From the NCBI GenBank assembly GCA_005879205.1, contig VBLD01000031.1:1615-13810 (forward strand): a DNA stretch of 12,196 nt. The letters are read 5' to 3'. Origin of the DNA: Deltaproteobacteria bacterium. Its GTDB lineage: Bacteria > Desulfobacterota > Binatia > DP-6. This document shows positions 1-7,125 of this stretch, piece after piece. The notes below the pieces were generated by a model. That model was given only the letters and a program-made list of their open reading frames with translations, was not told where the DNA came from and ran no database searches. The translations under genes were made by a program, and so were the position numbers. Within the stretch, counting starts at the first letter, position 1. Every line of letters begins with the position of its first letter.

Positions 1-419
1 CCGAAGCCGGCCTGCACCTGCTCGTCGATCAGGTGCGAGATGACCTCGGTGTCGGTCTCCGACACCATGGTCCGACCGCGACGCTCGAGCGCGGCACGCA
101 GCTCGAGGTAGTTCTCGATGATCCCGTTGTGGATGAGGACCACCTTGCCGGCGCGGTGCGGGTGCGCGTTCTGCTCGGACGGACGCCCGTGGGTGGCCCA
201 GCGCGTGTGTCCGATGCCGGGCGTGCCCCTGAGCGGTTGCTCGCGCAGCATCCCGGCCAGGTTGTCGAGCTTGCCGACGCAGCGGCGGACCTCGACGTGG
301 TGGTTGGAAAAGGCCGCCAGGCCGGCCGAGTCGTAGCCGCGATATTCGAGCTTGCGAAGTCCTGCGATCAGAATCGGGCTCGCCTCACGCGGGCCCACGT
401 ATCCGACGATGCCGCACAT
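1..419 (-). CDS. glmS: Glutamine--fructose-6-phosphate aminotransferase, N-terminal part (cut by window edge)
   Basis: Makes glucosamine-6-phosphate from fructose-6-phosphate and glutamine in the cytoplasm, the first step toward UDP-GlcNAc. Only the first 139 residues are present, all from the class II glutamine amidotransferase domain. The protein starts MCGIVGYVG, so Cys2 is the N-terminal nucleophile once Met1 is removed. Further landmarks are LEYRGYDSAG, GIGHTRWATHG, the NAHPH segment, VLIHNGIIENY and SETDTEVI, all typical of GlmS rather than PurF. The isomerase domains lie off the left edge. The gene starts 4 bp after the glmU stop, and its Shine-Dalgarno AAGGAG lies inside the end of glmU, so the two are almost certainly cotranscribed and translated together. 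No defect is visible in the part seen. Confidence 0.97.
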   Translation of the reverse strand, partial: MCGIVGYVGPREASPILIAGLRKLEYRGYDSAGLAAFSNHHVEVRRCVGKLDNLAGMLREQPLRGTPGIGHTRWATHGRPSEQNAHPHRAGKVVLIHNGIIENYLELRAALERRGRTMVSETDTEVISHLIDEQVQAGF

Positions 420-423
420 CGTT

Positions 424-1917
424 TCAGCTCCTTCGTCGCGCGCGCCTCTTGACCGCCGCCCGCTTGCGCACCGGCTTGGTAACGGGACCCGGCTTGGCGG
501 GCGGTGCCGACTGCGCGGCCGCCGCCTGCGCCCGCCGGCGCGCCACCCAGCCCGGTACCGTGCGCTGCGGGACACGACTCACCACGAGGGCGCCGGCCGC
601 GACGTCGCGCGTGACCGTCGTCCCCGCGCCCACGTAGGCGTCGTCGCCGACCGACACCGGCGCGACGAGCTGGGTGTCGCTCCCGATCTGGACGCGCTCG
701 CCGATCCGCGTCCGGTGCTTGGCGAAGCCATCGTAGTTGCAGGTGATCGTCCCCGCCCCGACGTTCGTGTCAGGACCCACCTCGCAGTCGCCGAGGTAGG
801 TGAGGTGGTTGGCCTTCGTACCGGCCCCGAGCACGGCCTGCTTGGTCTCGACGAAGTTTCCGAGGTGGACGCGTTCGGCGAGACGGGTGCCGGGGCGCAG
901 GCGAGCGAAGGGCCCGATCACGGCGTCGGCACCGATCTCGGCGCCCTCGATCACCGTTGCGAAGCGGACGTGGACGCGGTCACCGACGGTGGCGTCGACG
1001 AGGTAGGCCGTGCCGTCGAGGCGACAGCCGGCGCCGATGCGCGTTCGGCCGCGCAGGACGACGTTCGGGCCGATCACCGTGTCGCGACCGATGACGACCT
1101 CGGGGCCGACGTAGGCGGTGGCGGGGTCCTCGAACGTGACGCCCTCCTCCATCCAGTGCCCGGTCACCTCGGCTTTCAGCGATGCTTCCATGCGTGCGAG
1201 CTCCCCCCGCGTGTTGATGCCGGCGAACTCGTCGATTCGATCCATGCGGAGGGCCCGGACGCGCCGGCCCGCGCGCGCGGCGAGCGCGATGAGGTCCGTG
1301 AGGTAGAGCTCGCCCTGCGCGTTGTCCGGGCGTAGCTCGCCGAGAAGCGGAAAGAGCACCTCGGAGCGTACACAGTAGAGGCCGGGGTTGGCCTCCGTGA
1401 CCGTGCGCTCGGCCGCCGTCGCGTCCCGCTCCTCGACGATCCGCGTGACTCCGCCGTCAGCACCACGAATGATCCTGCCATAGCCGGTCGGGACTGCAAA
1501 GCAGATCGTGGCGAGCGTGAGGTCGGCGTCGTCGGCGCGATGCGCATCGACGAGAGCGCGCAGCGTGTCCGGGCGAATGCGTGGCACGTCGCCGTAGAGG
1601 ATGAGAACGTCGCCCGTGAAATCGGCGAATGCCGTGGCGGCGCACGCGACGGCGTGACCCGTGCCGCGTTGCTCTGCCTGGAGAACCATACGGATATCCG
1701 CAAGTTCGGCGTCCGCCGCCGCGGCGCGCACCGTGTCTGCCTGGTGCCCCACGACGAGGGCGACGCGCGCGGGAGCGAGCGGCGCGAGCGCGTCGAGGGG
1801 ATAGCGAACGAGCGGCCGCCCGCCGAGCTGGTGCAGGACCTTCGCCCGGTCCGAGCGCATGCGCGTCCCGAGGCCCGCGGCCAGCACGATGGCGCCGAGC
1901 GGCCGAGGGGTGGGCAC
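424..1917 (-). CDS. glmU: Bifunctional GlmU: GlcNAc-1-P uridyltransferase / glucosamine-1-P acetyltransferase
   Basis: Acetylates glucosamine-1-phosphate and then transfers UMP from UTP to give UDP-GlcNAc, the precursor of peptidoglycan and lipid A. Predicted length is 497 aa. The N-terminal pyrophosphorylase domain shows LAAGLGTRM (12-20), QRGTGHAV, LYGDVP, NAQGELYLTD and GINTRGEL. From about residue 250 a left-handed beta-helix of hexapeptide repeats follows, with the catalytic His near 371 in ANHLTYLGD, then GAGTITCNYDG and GSDTQLVAPV. The GTG at 1917 is chosen because homology begins directly after it. The reading frame stays open 191 codons further upstream, but that stretch is antisense to the divergent gene and looks like shadow sequence. 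Oddities are Ala for the usual Pro in the S-x-x-P-K-V-L-H motif, and a Lys/Arg/Ala/Pro-rich tail of about 39 residues. Confidence 0.97.
   Translation of the reverse strand: MPTPRPLGAIVLAAGLGTRMRSDRAKVLHQLGGRPLVRYPLDALAPLAPARVALVVGHQADTVRAAAADAELADIRMVLQAEQRGTGHAVACAATAFADFTGDVLILYGDVPRIRPDTLRALVDAHRADDADLTLATICFAVPTGYGRIIRGADGGVTRIVEERDATAAERTVTEANPGLYCVRSEVLFPLLGELRPDNAQGELYLTDLIALAARAGRRVRALRMDRIDEFAGINTRGELARMEASLKAEVTGHWMEEGVTFEDPATAYVGPEVVIGRDTVIGPNVVLRGRTRIGAGCRLDGTAYLVDATVGDRVHVRFATVIEGAEIGADAVIGPFARLRPGTRLAERVHLGNFVETKQAVLGAGTKANHLTYLGDCEVGPDTNVGAGTITCNYDGFAKHRTRIGERVQIGSDTQLVAPVSVGDDAYVGAGTTVTRDVAAGALVVSRVPQRTVPGWVARRRAQAAAAQSAPPAKPGPVTKPVRKRAAVKRRARRRS
428..433 (-). promoter_or_regulatory. 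Shine-Dalgarno of glmS inside the glmU 3' end
   Basis: The minus strand reads AAGGAG 8 nt before the glmS ATG (417-419). The site lies within the last codons of glmU, which ends at 424, supporting translational coupling of the two genes. Confidence 0.7.
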
Positions 1918-1972
1918 AGACGCGCGCCTATCACAGCCGTCGGCCCTTTTCAGCCGAACGTGCCCAGGTTCC

Positions 1973-2001
1973 TTGCGACTCGCTGTGGTATTTCGCACAA
2001 T
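1973..2001 (+). promoter_or_regulatory. Candidate sigma-70 promoter for the L,D-transpeptidase gene
   Basis: In the 90-bp divergent gap between glmU and the transpeptidase gene, TTGCGA (1973-1978) and CACAAT (1996-2001) are separated by 17 bp, with 4 of 6 matches each. Transcription would begin at about 2008, on the GTG start codon itself, giving a leaderless message. No convincing -35/-10 pair was found for glmU on the other strand. Confidence 0.3.
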
Positions 2002-2007
2002 GGAACC

Positions 2008-2622
2008 GTGAATCGACAGATCAAGGTGGCGCTGGTGGCGGCGCTGGCCGCCGGGGGATGCGGCTGGCAGCTCAGCAACCCGTTCGATCACTTCCGTCCG
2101 ACCCACCTGGCACCGCCCGCGCGGGTCGTGTCGGTCCCGCCCGACGACGCCGACCACCTCTCCTGGGCCACCGACGAGCAGTACCTCGTCGTCGTGCGCA
2201 AGACGTGTCGCACGCTCGACGTCTACCGCTTCGGGGACCGCATCGAAAGCTTCCCGGCGGTATTCGGCCTCGGCGGATCGGGCAGCAAGCTCTACGAGGG
2301 TGACCTGCGCACGCCGACGGGCCTGTACATGATCGTCGACAAGCGTTCCCATCCCCGCTGGGGCCACTTTCTCCTGCTCGACTACCCGAACCTCCAGGAC
2401 CTCCACCGCTACTGGCTCGCCATGGAGGCCGGCTCCATCCCGCGCCGCGGCGACGCCTATGCGGGGGTCGGAGGCGCAGTCGGCATCCACGGCACGGACA
2501 AGCCCGGCCTCAACCGCCGCGGCGTCGACTGGACCTGGGGCTGCGTCTCGCTAGCGAACCCCGACGTCGACCGGCTGGCCCGCCTCGTCCCGGTGGGAAC
2601 CCTGGTCCTGATCGAAGACTAG
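2008..2622 (+). CDS. L,D-transpeptidase (YkuD domain), probable lipoprotein
   Basis: Predicted periplasmic YkuD-fold enzyme that would form or cut L,D-crosslinks in peptidoglycan, or attach proteins to it. Predicted length is 204 aa. The N terminus is a short basic start, a hydrophobic run and a Cys at 18 (LAAGGC), which resembles a lipobox with Ala at -3. The domain runs from about 58 to 203: the RTPTG segment (101-105), IHGTDKPG (160-167) and DWTWGCVSL (174-182). H161 and C179 fit the family signature H-x(14-17)-[ST]-x-G-C, but the usual SHGC is TWGC, with Trp177 where His is common. DWTxGC variants are known in YkuD proteins. The GTG at 2008 is chosen because it directly precedes the signal peptide. 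The gene is divergent from glmU, which supplies the same polymer, and convergent with the 76-aa gene 19 bp downstream. Confidence 0.88.
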   Translation: MNRQIKVALVAALAAGGCGWQLSNPFDHFRPTHLAPPARVVSVPPDDADHLSWATDEQYLVVVRKTCRTLDVYRFGDRIESFPAVFGLGGSGSKLYEGDLRTPTGLYMIVDKRSHPRWGHFLLLDYPNLQDLHRYWLAMEAGSIPRRGDAYAGVGGAVGIHGTDKPGLNRRGVDWTWGCVSLANPDVDRLARLVPVGTLVLIED

Positions 2623-2641
2623 GAAGCCGACCCGAGACCGC

Positions 2642-2872
2642 TCAACCGCCGTCGATCACCGCCCGGATCATCGTCTCCAGCGCGGAGAGCCACTCGTCCA
2701 GCGGAGTCTCGGACTCGACGCGGATCTCGAGCTTGCCGTTCGCGAGCACGCGCACGCCGCCGGGGTGGACGGGCTTGAGGGGAATCACGACCGCCTCGCG
2801 CGAGATGCCGAGCCGGTCGAGGATCTCGAAGATGCGCTCGATCTCCTTGAGGGTGACTGCCGTGAGGGCCAT
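2642..2872 (-). CDS. Small protein of unknown function, downstream of cstA
   Basis: Predicted 76-aa soluble protein; I do not recognise the family. It begins MALTAVTLKEIERIFEILD. The predicted layout is helix (about 5-20), strand (27-33), a beta hairpin including VRVLANGKLEIRVE (40-53) and an acidic C-terminal helix (57-73). It has no cysteines, membrane segment or signal peptide. The ATG at 2872 lies 5 bp after the cstA stop, with GAAGGGC in the cstA 3' end as the likely ribosome-binding site, so it should be cotranscribed with cstA. The frame stays open upstream inside cstA, but that part is shadow. In enteric bacteria the gene after cstA or btsT encodes a YbdD/YjiX small protein, and this sequence lacks that family's Cys/Trp/His-rich look. 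It may be a functional analogue or simply an unrelated neighbour. Confidence 0.7.
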   Translation of the reverse strand: MALTAVTLKEIERIFEILDRLGISREAVVIPLKPVHPGGVRVLANGKLEIRVESETPLDEWLSALETMIRAVIDGG

Positions 2873-2877
2873 GCGGC

Positions 2878-4947
2878 TCAGCCCTTCGCCGCGGCGGGCA
2901 GCACCGCCGCGGGCGCCGGGCCGCGCAGCACGCGCAGCCACACCCGGCTCGCCTCCCAGACGATCAACCCGACCAGGCTCATGAAGAGCCCGCACACGAC
3001 GGCGTCCAGACGGAGATTGAAGATCTGCACGGATACCTCCCCGAGCTTTGCGGCGGGCACGCTCCCCGCCGCGCGCCCGGCCGCGAGCTTCTGCGCCTGT
3101 GCGAGGAAGCCGATGGCGGGGTCGGGCGAGAATATCTTCTGGTAGCCCGCCGTCATGGTGACCGCCAGCAGCCAGGCGAGCGGCAGGACCGTCGTCCACG
3201 CATAGCGCACCCGCCCTCCGCGGATGATGATCGTCGTCGCGACCGCCAGCGCGATCGCGGCGAGCAGCTGGTTGGAAATGCCGAAGAGCGGCCAGAGGAT
3301 GTTGATGCCGCCGAGCGGATCAACGACTCCCTGGTAGAGAAAGTAGCCCCAGCTGGCGACGACGAGCGTGCTGGTCAGGACGACGCTCGGGTACCAGCTG
3401 GTCCGCCCGAGCGGCGCCCACAGCTGCCCGAGGAGATCCTGGAGCATGAACCGCCCGACGCGCGTCCCGGCGTCGAGCGTGGTGAGGATGAAGAGCGCCT
3501 CGAACATGATCGCAAAGTGATACCAGAGCGCAAGCGCCGTGCCGCCGAGCGTGCGGGCGAAGATGCTCGCCATGCCGACGGCGAGGCTCGGGGCGCCGCC
3601 GGTGCGCGCGAACAGCGTCCGCTCGCCGGTGTCGTTCGCCAGCGTCTGCATCTCGCCGGGGCTCACCGGGAAGCCCCAGCTCGAGATGGTCGCGGTGGCG
3701 ACCGCGGGATCGGCCCCCACCACGCCGACGGGGCTGTTGATCGCGAAGTAGACGCCCGGCTGGAGCGCCGCCGCGGCGATCATCGCCATGATGGCGACGA
3801 ACGACTCGAGGAGCATGCAGCCGTAGCCGATCATCGGCGCATCGGTCTCTTCGCGGAGCAGCTTGGGCGTGGTGCCCGAGGCGATGAGCGAATGGAAACC
3901 CGAGATGGCGCCGCAGGCGATCGTGATGAAGCAGAAGGGAAACACCTTGCCGGCGAAGATCGGTCCGGTGCCGTCGACGAAGCGGGTGAGCGCGGGCAGG
4001 TGGATCTCCGGCCGCATCACGACGATCCCGGCCGCCAACGCCGCCACCGTGCCGAGCTTGACGAACGTCGAGAGATAGTCCCGCGGCGCGAGGAGAAGCC
4101 ATACGGGCACGGTGGAGGCGGCGAAGCCATAGAGGATGATCGCCCAGGCGAGCGCCGGACCGGAGAGGGTGAAGAGGGGGGCGAGGACCGGGTGCTGGTC
4201 CACCCATCGTCCACCGAGCAGCGCGAGCGCCAGCAGCACGAGGCCGAGCGCGGTGGCGCCGGCGACGTGGTGCGGCCGGACGACGCGCATGTACCAGCCC
4301 ATCACCATGGCGATCGGGATCGTCGCGCCGACCGTGAACGTCCCCCAGGGGCTCTGGCGGAGCGCGTTCACCACCACGAGCGCGAGCACCGCGATCAGGA
4401 TCACCATGATGAAGAAGACGCCGAGGAGCGCCGCGAAGCCGCCCACCGGGCCAATCTCGTCCTTGGCCATCTGGCCGAGCGAGCGGCCGTCGCGCCGCAG
4501 GCTCCCGCAGAGGATGCAGAAGTCCTGGACGGCGCCGCCCAGCACCACGCCGGCGAGAATCCAGAGCGTACCCGGGAGATAGCCGAACTGCGCAGCGAGT
4601 GTCGGTCCGATCAGGGGCCCGGGACCGGCGATGGCTGCGAAATGGTGGCCGAAGACGACCCAGCGGTTGGTCGGGACGAAGTCTCGCCCGTCGTTGATGC
4701 GCTCGGCCGGCGTGGTCCGGAGACGGTCGAGGGCGAAGAGACGGGCGGCGAGGAAGGCACCATAGAAGCGGTAGGCGAGGGCATAGACGGCGGCGGCCGC
4801 GACGATGAACCAGACGGCGTCGACCGTCTCGCCCCGAAACACGGCCAGGACGCCGATCGCGTATGCCCCGGCGATCGCGATCGCGAGCCAGCCGACCCGG
4901 CGCAGGACCGCCGCCACCGCTCGGTGCACCGCGCCGCCGCGCTTCAT
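2878..4947 (-). CDS. cstA: CstA-family carbon starvation protein, pyruvate/peptide carrier
   Basis: Polytopic inner-membrane carrier; family members import pyruvate and have been linked to peptide uptake under carbon limitation. Predicted length is 689 aa, close to the roughly 700 aa of E. coli CstA. Family landmarks include ERINDGRDFVPTNRWVVFGHHFAAIAGPGPLIGP in the N-terminal third (given as landmark residues RDFVPTN, FGHHFAAIAGPGPLIGP), AVQDF, the SGFHSLIASGTTPK segment, YGCMLLESFVA, TLDAGTRVGRF and GGINILWPLFGISNQLLAA. Many hydrophobic segments, about 16-18, cover most of the length. The ATG at 4947 lies 19 bp after the gcdH stop, with only a weak GGGG-type ribosome-binding site, so transcription from the gcdH promoter is likely. 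The 76-aa gene follows after 5 bp. No truncation is seen. Confidence 0.96.
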   Translation of the reverse strand: MKRGGAVHRAVAAVLRRVGWLAIAIAGAYAIGVLAVFRGETVDAVWFIVAAAAVYALAYRFYGAFLAARLFALDRLRTTPAERINDGRDFVPTNRWVVFGHHFAAIAGPGPLIGPTLAAQFGYLPGTLWILAGVVLGGAVQDFCILCGSLRRDGRSLGQMAKDEIGPVGGFAALLGVFFIMVILIAVLALVVVNALRQSPWGTFTVGATIPIAMVMGWYMRVVRPHHVAGATALGLVLLALALLGGRWVDQHPVLAPLFTLSGPALAWAIILYGFAASTVPVWLLLAPRDYLSTFVKLGTVAALAAGIVVMRPEIHLPALTRFVDGTGPIFAGKVFPFCFITIACGAISGFHSLIASGTTPKLLREETDAPMIGYGCMLLESFVAIMAMIAAAALQPGVYFAINSPVGVVGADPAVATATISSWGFPVSPGEMQTLANDTGERTLFARTGGAPSLAVGMASIFARTLGGTALALWYHFAIMFEALFILTTLDAGTRVGRFMLQDLLGQLWAPLGRTSWYPSVVLTSTLVVASWGYFLYQGVVDPLGGINILWPLFGISNQLLAAIALAVATTIIIRGGRVRYAWTTVLPLAWLLAVTMTAGYQKIFSPDPAIGFLAQAQKLAAGRAAGSVPAAKLGEVSVQIFNLRLDAVVCGLFMSLVGLIVWEASRVWLRVLRGPAPAAVLPAAAKG

Positions 4948-4966
4948 CGCGTGGCCCCGTGCCCGG

Positions 4967-6130
4967 CTACCGGATCGCGTCCAGCCCGGTGATGTCGCGC
5001 CCGACGATCAGGGTGTGCATGTCGTGCGTCCCCTCGTAGGTGCTGACGGTCTCGAGGTTCAGCATGTGTCGGATCACGGGGTACTCGTTCACGATGCCGT
5101 TGGCACCGAGCACGTCGCGCGCGAGCCGCGCGATCTCGAGCGCCGCCGCCACGTTGCTCCGCTTGGCGAGCGACACCTGCTCGGCGCGCATCGTGCCGGC
5201 GTCCTTCATCCGGCCGAGCCGCCAGGCCAGGAGCTGCCCTTTGGTGACCTCGGTCAGCATGTGGACGAGCTTCTGCTGGACGAGCTGATAGCCGGCGATC
5301 GGCCGGTCGAACTGGCGGCGCTCCTGGGCGTAGCGGAGTGCGGTCAGATAGCAAGTGCGTGCGGCGCCGAGCGCGCCCCACGCGATGCCGTACCGCGCCT
5401 GGTTGAGGCACGAGAACGGGCCGCCGAGTCCCTCGGCGTCCGGAAGGAGACTCCCCGCCGGCACCCGGACGTCCTCGAGGACGAGCTCCGAGGTGACCGA
5501 CGCACGCAGCGAGAACTTCCCCTTGATGTCGTGCGCGGAGAAGCCGGGCGTGCCCCGCTCCACGAGGAAGCCGCGGATCGTGTCGCCATCCTTCGCCCAG
5601 ACGACCGACACGTCGGCGATCGAGCCGTTCGTGATCCAGCGCTTGGTCCCCGACAGGATCCAGCCGGATCCGTCGCGGCGCGCGCGGGTCTCCATGCTGC
5701 CGGGGTCGGAGCCGTGATCCGGTTCGGTGAGCCCGAAGCAGCCGATCACCCGGCCGGCGGCCATCTCGGGTAGCCAGCGCCGCTTCTGCACCTCGCTGCC
5801 CCATCGCCAGATCGCATACATCGCGAGCGATCCCTGCACCGATGCCATGGAGCGCAGGCCCGAGTCGCCCGCCTCGAGTTCCTGCATCATCAGGCCGTAT
5901 GCGACGTTCGACAGCCCGGCGCAGCCATACCCCTGCAGGTTCGCGCCGAACACACCGAGGGCGGCCAAGCGCCGGATGAGCGTGGTCGGGAACTCCTCGC
6001 GCGCGTGGCAGCCTTCGATGACCGGAAGCGCCTCGCGTTCGACGAAACTCCGGACGCTCGACTGCGTCATGCGCTCCTCGTCGGTGAAGAGCTCGTCGAT
6101 CCCGTAGTAGTCGACCTGACCCTGCGTCAT
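4967..6130 (-). CDS. gcdH: Glutaryl-CoA dehydrogenase (acyl-CoA dehydrogenase family)
   Basis: FAD enzyme that oxidises and normally decarboxylates glutaryl-CoA to crotonyl-CoA, in the breakdown of lysine, tryptophan and some aromatics. Predicted length is 387 aa. It follows the human GCDH pattern closely: GYGCAGLSNVAYGL, ELEAGDSGLRSMASVQ with Glu86 and Arg93 at the positions that contact the glutaryl carboxylate, CFGLTEPDHGSDPGSM, WITNGSIAD, GKFSLRAS, FSCLNQARYGIAWG and TYEGTHDMHTLIVGR with catalytic Glu366. Tyr365 before that Glu is retained, which as I recall favours the decarboxylating form. The ATG at 6130 is preferred over the one 10 codons upstream because GGGAGAGG lies 5 nt before it. 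The gene is divergent from a LysR regulator with a T-N11-A site between, and is probably the first gene of a unit with cstA. Confidence 0.95.
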   Translation of the reverse strand: MTQGQVDYYGIDELFTDEERMTQSSVRSFVEREALPVIEGCHAREEFPTTLIRRLAALGVFGANLQGYGCAGLSNVAYGLMMQELEAGDSGLRSMASVQGSLAMYAIWRWGSEVQKRRWLPEMAAGRVIGCFGLTEPDHGSDPGSMETRARRDGSGWILSGTKRWITNGSIADVSVVWAKDGDTIRGFLVERGTPGFSAHDIKGKFSLRASVTSELVLEDVRVPAGSLLPDAEGLGGPFSCLNQARYGIAWGALGAARTCYLTALRYAQERRQFDRPIAGYQLVQQKLVHMLTEVTKGQLLAWRLGRMKDAGTMRAEQVSLAKRSNVAAALEIARLARDVLGANGIVNEYPVIRHMLNLETVSTYEGTHDMHTLIVGRDITGLDAIR

Positions 6131-6135
6131 GCCAG

Positions 6136-6143
6136 CCTCTCCC
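6136..6143 (-). promoter_or_regulatory. Shine-Dalgarno deciding the gcdH start
   Basis: The minus strand reads GGGAGAGG 5 nt before the ATG at 6130. It lies inside the 10-codon extension that would result from the alternative start at 6160, so the shorter protein is favoured. Confidence 0.6.
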
Positions 6144-6172
6144 GTCGTGCACCTCTGCAAGGTCTCTCACGT

Positions 6173-6190
6173 GGTTGCTGGCTTGCAACC
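6173..6190. promoter_or_regulatory. Probable LysR-type operator (T-N11-A) in the gcdH/lysR gap
   Basis: GGTTGC-TGGCTT-GCAACC is a perfect inverted repeat with 6-bp arms and a 6-bp centre, giving two registers of T-N11-A (6175/6187 and 6176/6188), the LysR-family core motif. It is the clearest dyad in the 116-bp divergent gap and overlaps the -35 of the proposed lysR promoter. This fits autorepression plus control of gcdH. Confidence 0.6.
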
Positions 6191-6211
6191 GAACGCCAGC
6201 GTCCGTATGAG
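6183..6211 (+). promoter_or_regulatory. Candidate sigma-70 promoter of the lysR gene
   Basis: TTGCAA (6183-6188) and TATGAG (6206-6211) are 17 bp apart with 4 of 6 matches each. The -35 is one arm of the T-N11-A dyad, the usual arrangement for an autoregulated LysR gene. No convincing -35/-10 pair was found for gcdH. Confidence 0.35.
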
Positions 6212-6246
6212 TCGATCTGAACTTCGACGACTGCCAGCATTAGCAA

Positions 6247-7125
6247 GTGCATCTCGAGACCCTCAAAATCTTCTGCGACATCGTCGAAACGCGAAGCTTC
6301 TCGGCCGCGGCTTCTCAGAACTTCGTCACCCAGTCGGCGGTGAGCCAGCAGATCCGCATGCTCGAGGAGCGCTATGGCCGCCAGTTGCTCGAGCGAACGC
6401 GCGGCAACGTGCAGCTGACGCCGGCCGGCGAGATCCTCTACCAGGTGAGCAAGGATATCGTCCAGCGCTATCAGGACCTCGAGGCACGTCTGCAGGCGAT
6501 GGCCCAGGTGGTGGCCGGCCCGGTGCGCGTCGCGACCGTGCATTCGATCGGCCTCTACGAGCTGTCGGGACAGCTCAAGCGGTATCTGCGCGCGTTCCCT
6601 CAGGTCCACCTGCACCTGGAATACAGCCGGTCGAACAAGATCTACGAGGACGCCGTACGCGGGAACATCGACCTCGGCGTCGTCGCATATCCGATCCGGC
6701 GGCCGCAGATCACCGTGATCCCGTTCCGCGAGGATCGGCTCGTGCTCGTCTGCCCGCCGGGCCACCCGCTCTCGCGGCACAAGAATATCTCGATCACGAA
6801 GCTCAACGGCGAGCCCCTCGTCGGCTACGAGCGAGACATCCCGACGCGCAAGGAGACCGACCGCTTGCTCCGCCGCTATGGAGTCGACGTGCGCTACGTC
6901 ATGGAGCTCGACAACATCGAGACCATCAAGCGCGTGATCGAGATCGGGACCGGCATCGCGATCCTGCCCGAGCCCGCCGTCCGCTCCGAGGTGCGCAGCA
7001 AGACGCTCAGCACCGTCCAGCTCTCCGACGAGGTCTTCCTGCGGCCGCTCGGCATCATCCACCGTCAGGGCAAGCACTTCTCGCCCGCTGCCGAGAAGTT
7101 CATCGAGTTCCTGCGCGCCGAATGA
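6247..7125 (+). CDS. LysR-family transcriptional regulator
   Basis: Predicted 292-aa DNA-binding regulator of standard LysR length. The N-terminal winged helix-turn-helix (about 1-60) reads METLKIF-type sequence, with SFSAAASQNFVTQSAVSQQI as the HTH and LEERYGRQLLERTRGNVQLTPAG as the wing. The linker helix follows to about 90. The type 2 periplasmic-binding-like effector domain runs from about 92 to 290 (GPVRVATVHSIGLYEL, IDLGVVAYP, GTGIAILPEPAV). GTG at 6247 is chosen because the family alignment starts there; there is no clear Shine-Dalgarno. Divergent orientation from gcdH suggests it senses glutarate, glutaryl-CoA or a related acid, as GcdR does in pseudomonads, but the ligand cannot be read from sequence. 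Its stop overlaps the start of the next gene by ATGA. Confidence 0.93.
   Translation: MHLETLKIFCDIVETRSFSAAASQNFVTQSAVSQQIRMLEERYGRQLLERTRGNVQLTPAGEILYQVSKDIVQRYQDLEARLQAMAQVVAGPVRVATVHSIGLYELSGQLKRYLRAFPQVHLHLEYSRSNKIYEDAVRGNIDLGVVAYPIRRPQITVIPFREDRLVLVCPPGHPLSRHKNISITKLNGEPLVGYERDIPTRKETDRLLRRYGVDVRYVMELDNIETIKRVIEIGTGIAILPEPAVRSEVRSKTLSTVQLSDEVFLRPLGIIHRQGKHFSPAAEKFIEFLRAE

Noticed and set aside
1582..1597. TGGCACG within glmU resembling a sigma-54 -24 box
   Set aside because: The -12 half (TTGCW) is missing at the required spacing, and the site is inside a coding region with no gene downstream in that direction.
1540..2007. In-frame upstream extension of the L,D-transpeptidase to 360 aa
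   Set aside because: It would lie antisense to the glmU start, has shadow-like composition, and would bury the signal peptide in the middle of the protein.
1918..2490. In-frame upstream extension of glmU to 688 aa
   Set aside because: It is antisense to the transpeptidase gene, and GlmU homology starts at the GTG at 1917.
2623..2641. Possible bidirectional terminator between the convergent transpeptidase and 76-aa genes
   Set aside because: No inverted repeat or T-run is present in the 19 bp.
3517..4992. 491-codon open frame on the plus strand, antisense to cstA
   Set aside because: The translation is a low-complexity mix of R, E, D, G, A and H without domains, typical of antisense frames in GC-rich genes, while the opposite strand encodes an unmistakable CstA.
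5355..6107. Plus-strand frames opposite gcdH
   Set aside because: Ser/Arg/Pro-rich shadow translations, while the minus strand aligns throughout to glutaryl-CoA dehydrogenase motifs.
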